Source of the DNA: Microbacterium limosum
GTDB lineage: Bacteria > Actinomycetota > Actinomycetes > Actinomycetales > Microbacteriaceae
NCBI RefSeq assembly: GCF_036324365.1
Contig: NZ_CP137080.1
Location: forward strand, 434,001 to 498,000
DNA: 64,000 nt
Reading direction: 5' to 3'
Below are positions 54,521 to 63,466 of the stretch, piece by piece. The position numbers were made by a program, and so were the translations under genes. Within the stretch, counting starts at the first letter, position 1; each line of letters starts with the position of its first letter. The notes below the pieces were generated by a model. The model saw only the letters and a program-made list of their open reading frames with translations. It made no database searches and was not told the DNA's origin.

Positions 54521-55327
54521 ATGCTTCTCGAGACCCCCGTCACACTCGGCGTGCAGCTGCAGCCTCAGCACACCCCCTACCCGGCGATCCGCGAGGCGGT
54601 CGCGCGCGCCGAGGGGATGGGGGTGGACATCCTCTTCAACTGGGACCATTTCTTCCCGCTCTCGGGGGATCCCGACGGCATGCATTTCGAATCCTGGACC
54701 GAGCTGGCGGCGTGGGCGGAGCAGACCGAGCGGGTGCAGTTCGGTGCGCTGGTCAACTGCAACAGCTACCGCAATCCCGACCTGCAGGCGGACATGGCCC
54801 GAACGATCGATCACATCAGCGCCAAGGGCGGCGAGACGGGCCGCTTCATCTTCGGCACCGGATCGGGCTGGTTCGAGCGCGACTACACCGAGTACGGCTA
54901 CGAGTTCGGCACGGCGGGTTCGCGGCTCGACGATCTCGCCGCGGGGCTCTCGCGCATCGAGGCGCGGTGGGAGGTGCTCAACCCCGCCCCCACGCGGCGC
55001 ATCCCCGTGCTCATCGGCGGCGCGGGCGAGAAGAAGACGCTGCGCATCGTCGCACGGCACGCCGACTACTGGCACAGCTTCGTCGGGCCCGACGACCTCC
55101 CCCGCAAGATCTCGATCATCGAGGACTGGGCCGCCCGCGACGGCGGCGACGCGAGCCGCCTCGTCGTCTCCAACGAGATCGCCCGCCGCAGCGACGAGGA
55201 GGTCGACGCCCTGTACGACAGCGGCGTGCGCCTGTTCACGCTCGCGCTGCGAGGGCCCGACTTCGACTGGGCATCGGTCGAGCGCTGGCTCCGCTGGCGC
55301 GACGAGCGAAACGCCGCCGGCGCATGA
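54521..55327 (+). CDS. LLM-class (F420/FMN-dependent) oxidoreductase
   Basis: A 268-residue luciferase-like TIM barrel with GVQLQPQHTP at the start, LFNWDHFFPL, GRFIFGTGSGWFERDY and VLIGGAGEKKTLRIVARHAD. The protein is of the deazaflavin F420 type by family, but the cofactor cannot be fixed from the sequence. The stop overlaps the menB ATG by 4 nt, so it is translated with menaquinone genes. Its substrate is unknown. Confidence 0.85.
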   Translation: MLLETPVTLGVQLQPQHTPYPAIREAVARAEGMGVDILFNWDHFFPLSGDPDGMHFESWTELAAWAEQTERVQFGALVNCNSYRNPDLQADMARTIDHISAKGGETGRFIFGTGSGWFERDYTEYGYEFGTAGSRLDDLAAGLSRIEARWEVLNPAPTRRIPVLIGGAGEKKTLRIVARHADYWHSFVGPDDLPRKISIIEDWAARDGGDASRLVVSNEIARRSDEEVDALYDSGVRLFTLALRGPDFDWASVERWLRWRDERNAAGA

Positions 55328-56229
55328 CCATGGTCTCCGAGCTCTTCGACGCCGACGCGTGGGCCACCGCGCCCGGTGCCGACGCCTACACCGACATCAC
55401 GGCGCACCTCTCCCTCGACGGGCGGATCGCCCGCATCGCGTTCGATCGTCCCGAGGTGCGCAACGCCTTCCGTCCCCGCACGGTGGACGAGCTGTACGAC
55501 GCGCTCGACCGCGTGCGACAGGACCCGCGGGTGGGTGTCGTGCTGCTCACGGGCAACGGGCCGAGCCCCAAGGACGGGGGATGGGCGTTCTGCTCGGGCG
55601 GCGACCAGCGCATCCGGGGCCGCGACGGATACACCTACGCGGCCGACGAGGCGACCGCCCCCGACCCCGCGCGGGCGGGGCGGCTGCACATCCTCGAGGT
55701 GCAGCGCCTCATCCGCTTCATGCCCAAGGTCGTCATCGGCGTGATCCCCGGCTGGGCCGCGGGCGGCGGACACAGCCTCCACGTCGTGTGCGACCTGTCG
55801 ATCGCGAGCGCCGAGCACGGCCGCTTCAAGCAGACCGATGCCGATGTCGGCTCCTTCGACGCCGGGTACGGCAGCGCCTACTTCGCGCGCCAGATCGGGC
55901 AGAAGTTCGCGCGGGAGGTGTTCTTCCTGGCAGAGGAGTACTCGGCCGAGCGGGCCTACGAGATGGGCGCCGTCAACCGCGTCGTGCCCCACGCCGAGCT
56001 CGAGCGCGAGGCGATCGCGATGGCGCGCACGATCCTCACGAAATCGCCGACCGCCATCCGCATGCTGAAGTTCGCCTTCAACGCCGTCGACGACGGCATG
56101 GTGGGCCAGCAGGTGTTCGCGGGGGAGGCGACCCGCCTGGCGTACGGCACCGACGAGGCCGTCGAGGGGCGCGACTCCTTCCTGCACAAGCGCGACCCGG
56201 ACTGGTCGCCGTACCCGTGGCACTACTGA
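55324..56229 (+). CDS. menB: 1,4-Dihydroxy-2-naphthoyl-CoA synthase
   Basis: A 301-residue crotonase-fold cyclase of menaquinone synthesis. Diagnostic segments are RPEVRNAFRPRTVDEL, FCSGGDQRIRGRDGY, IPGWAAGGGHSLHVVCDLS and the QTDADVGSFDAGYGSAY active-site loop, with SPTAIRMLKFAFNA near the end. I chose ATG 55324, which overlaps the LLM stop; the open frame runs further upstream only as a shadow. The stop lies 10 nt inside menE. Confidence 0.95.
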   Translation: MTMVSELFDADAWATAPGADAYTDITAHLSLDGRIARIAFDRPEVRNAFRPRTVDELYDALDRVRQDPRVGVVLLTGNGPSPKDGGWAFCSGGDQRIRGRDGYTYAADEATAPDPARAGRLHILEVQRLIRFMPKVVIGVIPGWAAGGGHSLHVVCDLSIASAEHGRFKQTDADVGSFDAGYGSAYFARQIGQKFAREVFFLAEEYSAERAYEMGAVNRVVPHAELEREAIAMARTILTKSPTAIRMLKFAFNAVDDGMVGQQVFAGEATRLAYGTDEAVEGRDSFLHKRDPDWSPYPWHY

Positions 56230-57332
56230 CCCCGGGCGACCCGGCCGATCCGCTCGCCCTGCAGGGGGCTCTCCTGCAGGCGATGGATGCCGGGGGCCCC
56301 GCCGTCGTCGTGGGGGTCGATCCCGCGCGACTCGACCGGGACGCCCTGCCCGCGGGCACCGCCCTCGTGCTCGCGACGAGCGGATCGACGGGCGTGCCCA
56401 AGCGGGTCGCGCTCTCGGCGGCGGCCCTGCGGGCGAGCGCCGCCGCCACGGCCGCGCGCATCGGCGAGGGCGCGTGGGTGCTGGCGCTCCCCGCGTCGCG
56501 CATCGCCGGCATCCAGGTGCTCGTGCGCGCGGCGCTCGCGGGCGCCCCCGTGCAGCCGGCCGCGTCGGGCGGAGCCGCCGACGTGGCGGCTGCCGCCGCG
56601 GCGCTCCCCGCCGGCGCGCCGGCCTACACGTCCCTCGTCCCCGCACAGCTGCGCGCCCTCCTGCGCGACGCCCCCGACGCCCTCGCCCGCTTCGAGGCGG
56701 TGCTGGTGGGCGGTCAGCGCACACCGCCCGACCTGCTCGAGGAGGCGGCGGAGCGGGGCATCCGGGTCGTGCGCACCTACGGCTCCACCGAGACCGCGGG
56801 AGGTTGCGTCTACGACGGGGCCCCGCTGCCCGGGGTGATGCTGCGCATCGAGGCGGGGGAGGTGCTCGTCGCGGGCGAGATGCTCGCGGACGGGTACGTC
56901 GGCGAGCCGGCCGCGACGGCGGCCGCCTTCCCCGTGCGGGACGGGCGGCGTTGGTACCGCACGGGCGATCGCGGCGCGCTCGCGGCGGACGGAGCGCTGC
57001 AGGTCACCGGACGGGCCGACAACGTCATCGTCTCGGGCGGCGTGAACGTCAGCCTCGACCTCGTCGAGGCCGCCGTGCACACGGTGCCCGCGCTGCGCGA
57101 CGCCGTCGTGATCGGGGTGGCCGACGAGACGTGGGGCGAGGCATCCGTCGTCGTGACGGCCCAGGGGGACGCGCGCGACCTGGCCGACGCCCGTGCCGCG
57201 GTCGAGCGTGCGCTCGGGGCGGCGGCGCGCCCGCGGGAGGTCGTGCGGGTCGGGGCCGTTCCGCTGCTGGCCTCCGGCAAGCCCGACCGGGTGGCCCTGC
57301 GCGAGCGATTCGGCGGGCGCCGCCTGGGATGA
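56217..57332 (+). CDS. menE: o-Succinylbenzoate--CoA ligase
   Basis: A 371-residue short AMP-forming acyl-CoA ligase: phosphate loop LATSGSTGVPKRVALS, adenine motif RTYGSTETAGGCVYDG, hinge TGRADNVIVSGG and a late SGKPDRVAL Lys. It activates o-succinylbenzoate for MenB. The start is a GTG overlapping menB by 13 nt. It is short compared with most AMP ligases, as usual for actinobacterial MenE. Confidence 0.93.
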   Translation: MALLTPGDPADPLALQGALLQAMDAGGPAVVVGVDPARLDRDALPAGTALVLATSGSTGVPKRVALSAAALRASAAATAARIGEGAWVLALPASRIAGIQVLVRAALAGAPVQPAASGGAADVAAAAAALPAGAPAYTSLVPAQLRALLRDAPDALARFEAVLVGGQRTPPDLLEEAAERGIRVVRTYGSTETAGGCVYDGAPLPGVMLRIEAGEVLVAGEMLADGYVGEPAATAAAFPVRDGRRWYRTGDRGALAADGALQVTGRADNVIVSGGVNVSLDLVEAAVHTVPALRDAVVIGVADETWGEASVVVTAQGDARDLADARAAVERALGAAARPREVVRVGAVPLLASGKPDRVALRERFGGRRLG

Positions 57333-57389
57333 TCCCTCGTCGCAGGGCGGGCGCTTACCGGTCGGGGTCGACGCCGCCCGGGGTGGGGG

Positions 57390-58754
57390 TCAGAAGGGCG
57401 CGTCTTCGAGGTCGGGGACGAAGCCGACGGTGACCGGTGGCGGGGTGTCGGTGTAGCTGACTCCGCCGGGTGAGGTCCATTCGATGACGCCGCCGGGATG
57501 GTGTCTCACCCGCCAGGGTGTTTCCCCCTTCACGGTGTGATGTCGTCGGCAGAGCGCAGCGAGATTTCGATGGTCGGTCTGCCCGCCGAGCGCGTAGTCG
57601 TGGCCATGGTCGATGTCGCACCGGTGGGTGGGCATGCGACACCCGGGGAATCTGCAATGTGGATCTCGGACCCGAAGGTATCGGGTCAGATCCGCGGTTC
57701 TGGTGTATCGATCGACGGCGAGGACGCCTCCGGTGATGGGGTCGGCGAGCACCCGCTCCCATCCCGGCGCAGTCACGGCGAGTAGTCGGGCCGTGTCGAG
57801 GTCGATCGGTGTGCGCCCGACGAGTTCGGCGGGGTCTTCGGTGACTCCGGCCAGTGCGAGGGCGGGGACGGTGACGTTGACGGTCGCGCGGATGGATGCG
57901 AGTCCGCCGTGTCCGTCGCCGAGGCCCTCACCCGACTCCACGTCGATGCGGTGGGTGAGGACGAGCTCGGTGAGCACGTCGGCACGCACCTGATCCATCG
58001 TTCGGGAGTCGGCGGCATCCATCGCACCGGTGTTCGTGTGGCCGTCGTTGAGGACCTCGCGGGCGATCTGGCTGATCAGGGCGTGGATGCCGTGCACCGG
58101 CACGGCCGGGCCGCGCAGCAAGAGTTCGGTCATGCCGTCGGCGACATCCCGCACCCACACTCCCCGACCCTCCCGTGCGGCTTGGTGCCGTTCGGCGAAG
58201 GTGGTGGGTTGCACCTGCTCGACCAGCCGCGCGAGCTGCGCGCCGAGGCGTCCGGGCGTCGTCGAAACCGCCCGCTCGAGCGCTTCGCCCTCGAACGCGG
58301 CCCGGATGTCGGGGTCGGTGAGCTTCACCCCGTGCTCCACGATCGCCCGCACATGGCCGACCGATACCCGCCCTGCGGCCAATGCCTCCCATGTGGCCGC
58401 GAACCGGGTGACAACCGTATGGGCGTCATCCATCCGGCGTTGCACCGAGCGGTCGGGCTGTCGGGCATGCGCCCCGAGCTCAGCGGCGAGTGCCCGCAGC
58501 GGCAGGTCGACCTCCCGGCCCGCGGTGCGGGGGATCTCCGCCATCCGCTCCAGTCCCACCGTCTGCGTTTCGGCCAGCACCGCCATCGCGTGCGCTTCGG
58601 CCGCAGCGATCGCCGCGACCGCCGCCGCGTACCTCGCCGCCAACGCCGCCGCCACGGCATCCACACCGTCGACATCGGCGACGTCGTCGTCGTGCGTGTC
58701 ACCGTCGTTCGTCTTCACGTTCGAGACTGTACGCGGGGCCTCCGACATCGACAT
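57390..58754 (-). CDS. DUF222/HNH endonuclease-domain protein
   Basis: A 454-residue protein with an N-terminal helical DUF222 region (LPLRALAAELGAHARQPDRS onward) and a C-terminal HNH domain: CRFPGCRMPTHRCDIDH, GGQTDHRNLAALCRRHH, with the Cys pairs and HNH residues in place. Such proteins occur in many copies in actinobacteria; their function is not settled. ATG 58754 or 58748 is the likely start. It is encoded against the menaquinone genes, between menE and menA, and may be an inserted element. Confidence 0.88.
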   Translation of the reverse strand: MSMSEAPRTVSNVKTNDGDTHDDDVADVDGVDAVAAALAARYAAAVAAIAAAEAHAMAVLAETQTVGLERMAEIPRTAGREVDLPLRALAAELGAHARQPDRSVQRRMDDAHTVVTRFAATWEALAAGRVSVGHVRAIVEHGVKLTDPDIRAAFEGEALERAVSTTPGRLGAQLARLVEQVQPTTFAERHQAAREGRGVWVRDVADGMTELLLRGPAVPVHGIHALISQIAREVLNDGHTNTGAMDAADSRTMDQVRADVLTELVLTHRIDVESGEGLGDGHGGLASIRATVNVTVPALALAGVTEDPAELVGRTPIDLDTARLLAVTAPGWERVLADPITGGVLAVDRYTRTADLTRYLRVRDPHCRFPGCRMPTHRCDIDHGHDYALGGQTDHRNLAALCRRHHTVKGETPWRVRHHPGGVIEWTSPGGVSYTDTPPPVTVGFVPDLEDAPF

Positions 58755-58891
58755 TCGAAGATTGGCCCCGCAGGTCCCGGTTCGAGACTTTCCGGGTGAG
58801 ACATCTCCCATCCTCGAAAGCCCCGCCCCAGCCCCACCCGCTGACGCCCCCGCCCGCTCTCCCCGCCCGCAACCTCCGTGGGAAGAACACC

Positions 58892-58897
58892 TAGGAT
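58892..58897 (+). promoter_or_regulatory. -10 box of menA (leaderless)
   Basis: TAGGAT ends 8 nt before the GTG at 58906, with no Shine-Dalgarno sequence. Confidence 0.5.
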
Positions 58898-58905
58898 GAT
58901 GCCTC

Positions 58906-59883
58906 GTGGCAGGCACCCCCTCGAAGAAGCGCAAGAACCACGGCACCCGTCCCCGCACGGGCGGGCACCCGGCGGGGCGCCGACCCGCGAAGGGCCCCGC
59001 GAAGCCGGCGCCCGCGACGGCGCGTGACTGGATCGGCGCGGCGCGGCTGCGCACGCTCCCCCTCGCGATCGCGCCGGTCGTCGTCGGCACGGGAGCCGCC
59101 GTGCTGGCGGGGGGGCTGTTCCACTGGGTCATCGCGCTCGCGTGCCTCGCGGTCGCCGTCTTCCTGCAGATCGGCGTCAACTACGCCAACGACTACTCCG
59201 ACGGCGTGCGCGGCACCGACGACCACCGCGTTGGCCCCGCCCGGCTGACCGCCTCCGGCAGGGTCGCACCGCGCGCGGTGCTCACGGTGTCGCTCGTCTT
59301 CTTCGCGCTCGCCGCCCTCGCGGGCCTCGCCATCGTCGTGCGCACGCAGCAGTGGTGGCTCCTGCTCGTGGGCGCCGCCTGCATCGTCGCGGCGTGGTTC
59401 TACACCGGCGGCAAGCGGCCCTACGGCTACATGGCGCTCGGCGAGGTGTTCGTCTTCGTGTTCTTCGGCCTCGTCGCCACCGTGGGAACCACGTGGGTGC
59501 AGGCGGGTGCGATCCCGCAGGAGGCCTGGTTCGCCGCGGTCGCCGTCGGTGTGCTGGCCGTCGCGGTGCTGCTGGCCAACAATCTGCGCGACATCGATCA
59601 GGACCGCCTCGCCGGCAAGCGCACGCTCAGCGTCCTCGTCGGGCGGCGCGCGACCCAGGTGCTCTTCACGGTCTTCGTGCTGGTCCCGTTCGCGATCTCC
59701 GCCTATCTCGCGCTGTTCTACCCGATCGCGTGGCTGACGCTCCTGGCGCTGCTGGCCGGGCTGCCCGCCATCCTCATCGTGTGGACGTACCGGATGCCTC
59801 GGGAGCTCGTCACCGCGCTCGCGCTGACGTCACTGACCTCGCTCGGCTACGCCGCCCTGCTCGCCTGGGCCTTCGTCGGCTGA
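58906..59883 (+). CDS. menA: 1,4-Dihydroxy-2-naphthoate polyprenyltransferase
   Basis: A 325-residue UbiA-family membrane enzyme that attaches the polyprenyl tail to DHNA. The two Asp-rich prenyl-diphosphate motifs are NDYSDGVRGTDD and RDIDQDRLAGKRT, and there are eight to nine helices. The N-terminal 40 residues are Lys/Arg/Pro-rich and cytosolic. GTG start just after a TAGGAT box. The last 54 nt are overlapped by the convergent DUF4229 gene. Confidence 0.95.
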   Translation: MAGTPSKKRKNHGTRPRTGGHPAGRRPAKGPAKPAPATARDWIGAARLRTLPLAIAPVVVGTGAAVLAGGLFHWVIALACLAVAVFLQIGVNYANDYSDGVRGTDDHRVGPARLTASGRVAPRAVLTVSLVFFALAALAGLAIVVRTQQWWLLLVGAACIVAAWFYTGGKRPYGYMALGEVFVFVFFGLVATVGTTWVQAGAIPQEAWFAAVAVGVLAVAVLLANNLRDIDQDRLAGKRTLSVLVGRRATQVLFTVFVLVPFAISAYLALFYPIAWLTLLALLAGLPAILIVWTYRMPRELVTALALTSLTSLGYAALLAWAFVG

Positions 59884-60156
59884 GGCGTCGCCGGCGGGTG
59901 TCGCATCGGCCTCGGCATCCTCTGCGTCCTCGTCGCGTTCCGCTCGGCGGCGGCGCCGCGCCTGGATCTCGGTGCTCACCTGCTCGAGCGGGCGGCGCAG
60001 GAAGATGAGCGAGAGGCTCAAGCCGATGAGGGCCGCGAAGACCACCGCCAGCAGCCAGTTCTGGCGGAAGATCGGCAGCAGCAACAGCAGACCCAGGGGG
60101 ACCAGGAACGCCAGCAGCCGCAGGATCGTGTAGACGAGGACGGGCGGCAGTTTCAC
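59830..60156 (-). CDS. DUF4229 small membrane protein
   Basis: A 108-residue protein: a GTG start, two membrane helices (LLAFLVPLGLLLLLPIF and LLAVVFAALIGLSLSLIFL), a basic RRRRR segment and a long acidic tail rich in Asp, Glu and Ala. This matches DUF4229 of actinobacteria; function unknown. It ends within the menA 3' region. Confidence 0.82.
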   Translation of the reverse strand: MKLPPVLVYTILRLLAFLVPLGLLLLLPIFRQNWLLAVVFAALIGLSLSLIFLRRPLEQVSTEIQARRRRRAERDEDAEDAEADATPAGDASADEGPGEQGGVAERGQ

Positions 60157-60162
60157 CGTCTC

Positions 60163-60168
60163 ATCCTA
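60163..60168 (-). promoter_or_regulatory. -10 box of the DUF4229 gene (leaderless)
   Basis: TAGGAT on the minus strand, 6 nt before the GTG at 60156. Confidence 0.5.
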
Positions 60169-60234
60169 GGTCGGCCCCTCCTGGATGCTCGCCCACAGTT
60201 GTGCGGGCGCGAACCCCGGCGACGCGCTCGCGCC

Positions 60235-60240
60235 TAGGAT
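60235..60240 (+). promoter_or_regulatory. -10 box of the PLDc_N gene (leaderless)
   Basis: TAGGAT ends 6 nt before the ATG at 60247; the intervening GGGGGC is not a convincing ribosome binding site. Confidence 0.5.
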
Positions 60241-60246
60241 GGGGGC

Positions 60247-60666
60247 ATGCCCCGCGTGCTGCTGATCCTGGCGGTCCTTGCGCTCGTGTTCTACGTCGTG
60301 AGCATCGTCGACTGCGCGGTGCAGCCCCCCAACCGGCACCGCGGAGTGCCGAAGTCGGCGTGGCTGGCGATCATCGTCGTGCTGCCGGTGCTCGGCGGCA
60401 TCCTCTGGTTCGTCATCGGGCGCGGTCGCAGGCAGACGGCGGCGGCCCGACGGGCGCCGGACGACGACCCGGTCTTCCTCGGCAGCATCGGCTCGATCAG
60501 CGACCAGGACGAGCGCATCCGGCGCCTGGAGGAGGAGCTGGCCCAGCTCGACGCCGAGGGCGTCGACCCCGACGGTCCCGCCGCGGAGCCCACCGACACG
60601 ACGGCGCCCCCCGCGGGCAAGGCCGATCCCGACTCCGACGACCCGCGCCGCGGGTCGGCCGGCTGA
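60247..60666 (+). CDS. PLDc_N (phospholipase D N-terminal) membrane protein
   Basis: A 139-residue protein with two membrane helices (LLILAVLALVFYVVSIVDC and WLAIIVVLPVLGGILWFVIG) forming the PLDc_N module, followed by a charged tail with a helical ERIRRLEEELAQLDAEG stretch. No phospholipase catalytic domain follows, so the name reflects the module only. It sits just before menD in the menaquinone region; function unknown. Confidence 0.82.
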   Translation: MPRVLLILAVLALVFYVVSIVDCAVQPPNRHRGVPKSAWLAIIVVLPVLGGILWFVIGRGRRQTAAARRAPDDDPVFLGSIGSISDQDERIRRLEEELAQLDAEGVDPDGPAAEPTDTTAPPAGKADPDSDDPRRGSAG

Positions 60667-60677
60667 TCGCCCGTGTC

Positions 60678-62438
60678 ATGACGCGCGCTTCGGCGAGCCC
60701 GGCGACCGATGCGATGGCCGCCCTCCTGGCGGAACTGGTCGGCCGCGGGCTGACCGACATCGTGCTGAGCCCCGGCTCCCGCTCGCAGGCCCTCGCCCTG
60801 GCAGCGGCGGCATTGGAGCGCGCGGGCAGGACCTCCCTGCACGTGCGCATCGACGAGCGCGTCGCGGGTTTCACGGCGCTCGGGATCGCCCGGGAGACCC
60901 GCCGGCCGGTGGCCGTCGTCTGCACGTCGGGCACCGCCGTCGCCAATCTGCTGCCGGCGGCGCTCGAGGCGCACCACGCCGGGGTTCCGCTGCTGCTGCT
61001 GACCGCCGACCGTCCCGGCGAGCTGCGCGGCGTCGGAGCCAACCAGACCACGCGTCAGCCGGGGCTGTTCGGCCCGGCGGCGAGGTATGCCATCGACGCG
61101 CCGGTGCCCGACGAGACGGACGACACCGGCGCGTCCGCGCAATCCGCGACCTTTCGGGCCATCGCGGCGGATGCGTGGGATGCCGCGGCCGGCCGCGGAT
61201 CCCGCACTCCCGGGCCCGCGCACGTGAACCTGCCCGTGCGCGAGCCCCTCGCGGGCGCCCTGCCGGGATGGTTCGGCCGCCCCGACCGTCAGTCCGGCGA
61301 GGAGCCCGTCGACGAGGCATCCGGAGCGCTGTACCAGGGCGGCGGGGGCATCGGCGACGCCGGTGCGGCCGGGTCCGTGGCGGATCCCGTCGTCCTCGAG
61401 CGAGGGCCGCGCACCGTCGTCGTCGCGGGCGCCGATCCGGGAGCGGACGCCGAGCTGATCGCGCACGAGGGCGGCTGGCCGCTCATCGCCGAGGTCGTCA
61501 GCGGTGCGCGCTACGGTCGCCATCTCGTGCACGGGTACCGTGCCCTCCTGCGCGACGAGACGCTCGGGGGCCGCATCGAGCGGGTCGTCCTGGTGGGGCG
61601 GCCGACCCTCAGCCGCGAGGTGACGGCACTGCTCTCCCGTGAGGACATCGAGGTCGTCGCCGTGCGCGGGCCCGCGGAGCGGGTCACGTTCAGCTCCCGC
61701 ACGCAGAGCGTGGATGCCGTCACCGTCGCCGCCGGGCAGCCCGACCGCGAGTGGCTCGGGGCATGGCTCTCCGCATCCCGCGACGCGGCCGTCGACCTCG
61801 CGCCCGCCGCGCCGGACGCGCAGGCCCTGGCATCCCCCGACGCCCTGACGCGGCGCGCGGCGGTCGATGCCGAACTCGCGGCCGTGCGGCGCCCGCTCGA
61901 TCGTGCCGCGCTCGTCGACGCCGTCTGGAGGGCGACGTGGCCGCACGACCGGATCGTCTTCGGGTCCTCGCGGCTGGTGCGCGTGGCGGATCAGGTGCTC
62001 GGGGGCAAGAAGGTGCCGGTGCACGCCAACCGCGGGGTCGCGGGCATCGACGGCACGGTCGCGACGGCCACGGGGATCGCGCTGGCGAGCCAACGGGGCG
62101 GCGGACCGGGCGTGACGCGGCTCGTCCTCGGCGATCTCGCCCTGCTCCACGACGTCGGGGCGCTCCACCTCCCGGGCGCCGAGCGGGAGCCGCGCCTGCA
62201 GGTCGTCGTCGGCAACGACGGCGGGGGCACGATCTTCGACGGCCTCGAGGTGGCCGCCGCCGCGGATGCCGCGGACATGACGCGCGTGCTCTACACGCCC
62301 CACGACGCTCGGCTCGAGCACCTCGCGCTCGCCTATGGCTGGGAGTACCACCGGGTCACGACGCGGGCGGCGCTCGACCAGCTGCTGACGGCGCCCGGGG
62401 GCGGCCGTCAGCTCATCGAGGTTCCGCTGGAGCGCTGA
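60678..62438 (+). CDS. menD: SEPHCHC synthase (MenD)
   Basis: A 586-residue thiamine-diphosphate enzyme that joins 2-oxoglutarate and isochorismate. Typical segments are GLTDIVLSPGSRSQALALA, the catalytic Glu in VRIDERVAGFTALG, CTSGTAVANLLPAALEA, TADRPGELRGVGANQTTRQ and a C-terminal VVGNDGGGTIFDGLE with the ThDP/Mg motif. The ATG at 60678 is chosen from the start of homology; there is no strong ribosome binding site and translation may follow from the PLDc_N gene, 11 nt upstream. Confidence 0.95.
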   Translation: MTRASASPATDAMAALLAELVGRGLTDIVLSPGSRSQALALAAAALERAGRTSLHVRIDERVAGFTALGIARETRRPVAVVCTSGTAVANLLPAALEAHHAGVPLLLLTADRPGELRGVGANQTTRQPGLFGPAARYAIDAPVPDETDDTGASAQSATFRAIAADAWDAAAGRGSRTPGPAHVNLPVREPLAGALPGWFGRPDRQSGEEPVDEASGALYQGGGGIGDAGAAGSVADPVVLERGPRTVVVAGADPGADAELIAHEGGWPLIAEVVSGARYGRHLVHGYRALLRDETLGGRIERVVLVGRPTLSREVTALLSREDIEVVAVRGPAERVTFSSRTQSVDAVTVAAGQPDREWLGAWLSASRDAAVDLAPAAPDAQALASPDALTRRAAVDAELAAVRRPLDRAALVDAVWRATWPHDRIVFGSSRLVRVADQVLGGKKVPVHANRGVAGIDGTVATATGIALASQRGGGPGVTRLVLGDLALLHDVGALHLPGAEREPRLQVVVGNDGGGTIFDGLEVAAAADAADMTRVLYTPHDARLEHLALAYGWEYHRVTTRAALDQLLTAPGGGRQLIEVPLER

Positions 62439-62501
62439 CGCGGCGCGTCGCGGCGGGTGCCCACCTGCCCGGCGACGACGCCGGTGCGGCAGGATGAGCG
62501 C

Positions 62502-63362
62502 ATGACCGCGAAAAGCCAGCACAACTGGACCGCCGACCCCGCTCACGTGCTCAGGGTCGGCTCGGGCTTCGTGCTCTCGGGAAGGGATCCGCAGTCGACC
62601 CCGGGCTACGAGGGCATGAAGGACGACGGACGCGCCGACCTCGAGTCGGGGCTCGAGGAGCTCGCGGAGTATCAGGAACGGCTGTTCGCGGCCAGCAGGG
62701 GAGGCGCGCAGGATGCCGTGCTGCTCGTGCTGCAGGCGATGGACACCGCCGGCAAGGGCGGCATCGTCCGCCACGTGGTCGGCGGCGTCGACCCGCAGGG
62801 CGTGCAGCTGGCCGCCTTCAAAAAGCCCACGGAGGAGGAGCTCGCGCACGACTTCCTCTGGCGGATCCAGAAGCGGGTCCCGGAGCCCGGGATGCTCGGC
62901 GTCTTCGACCGCTCCCACTACGAGGACGTGCTCGTCGCGCGGGTGCACCGCCTCGCCGACGAGGCCGAGATCGAGCGTCGGTTCGACGCGATCAACGAGT
63001 TCGAGGCGGGGCTCGTGGCCCGCGGCATCCGCATCGTCAAGGTCATGCTGCACATCTCCTACGAGGAGCAGGCGTCCCGGTTGCGCGAGCGGCTGGACCG
63101 GCCGGACAAGCACTGGAAGTACAACCCGGGCGACGTCGACGAGCGCCTGCGCTGGCCCCACTACATGTCGGCGTACCAGAGCGTGTTCGAGCGCACCGCC
63201 ACGGAGGCGGCGCCGTGGTTCGTCGTGCCGGCCGACCGGAAGTGGTACGCGCGGCTCGCGGTGCAGGCGCTGCTGCTCGACGCGCTCGAGGGGATCGACC
63301 CGCAGTGGCCGGCGCCCACCTACGACGTCGAGGCGGAGAAGAAGCGCCTAGCGGCGACGTAG
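62502..63362 (+). CDS. PPK2-family polyphosphate kinase
   Basis: A 286-residue PPK2: P-loop MDTAGKGG, the second Asp-containing FDRSHYEDVLVARVH, and the lid module RLDRPDKHWKYNPGDVDERL. It uses polyphosphate to phosphorylate nucleotides (NMP or NDP by class). The ATG at 62502 is preceded by CAGGATGAG. It converges with the isochorismate synthase gene; a large inverted repeat lies between them. Confidence 0.92.
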   Translation: MTAKSQHNWTADPAHVLRVGSGFVLSGRDPQSTPGYEGMKDDGRADLESGLEELAEYQERLFAASRGGAQDAVLLVLQAMDTAGKGGIVRHVVGGVDPQGVQLAAFKKPTEEELAHDFLWRIQKRVPEPGMLGVFDRSHYEDVLVARVHRLADEAEIERRFDAINEFEAGLVARGIRIVKVMLHISYEEQASRLRERLDRPDKHWKYNPGDVDERLRWPHYMSAYQSVFERTATEAAPWFVVPADRKWYARLAVQALLLDALEGIDPQWPAPTYDVEAEKKRLAAT

Positions 63363-63375
63363 CCCTCCCCATCCC

Positions 63376-63448
63376 CGCCGAGACACCACATCCGCAGCGA
63401 ACCACCATCGGACGTGTGGTGCGTCGACGCGAATGTGGTGTCTCGGCG
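63376..63448. repeat. Large inverted repeat between convergent genes, likely bidirectional terminator
   Basis: Two 20-nt arms (63376-63395 and 63429-63448) pair with a single mismatch; the core is CGAGACACCACAT / ATGTGGTGTCTCG. The loop contains a second small pairing (ACCAC / GTGGT). C-rich and G-rich tracts outside the arms could extend the stem. The site between two convergent stop codons fits a bidirectional terminator, but the stem is unusually long and there is no T tract, so a REP-like or mobile palindrome is also possible. Confidence 0.7.
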
Positions 63449-63466
63449 TGGGGAAGGGGCGGGGGG

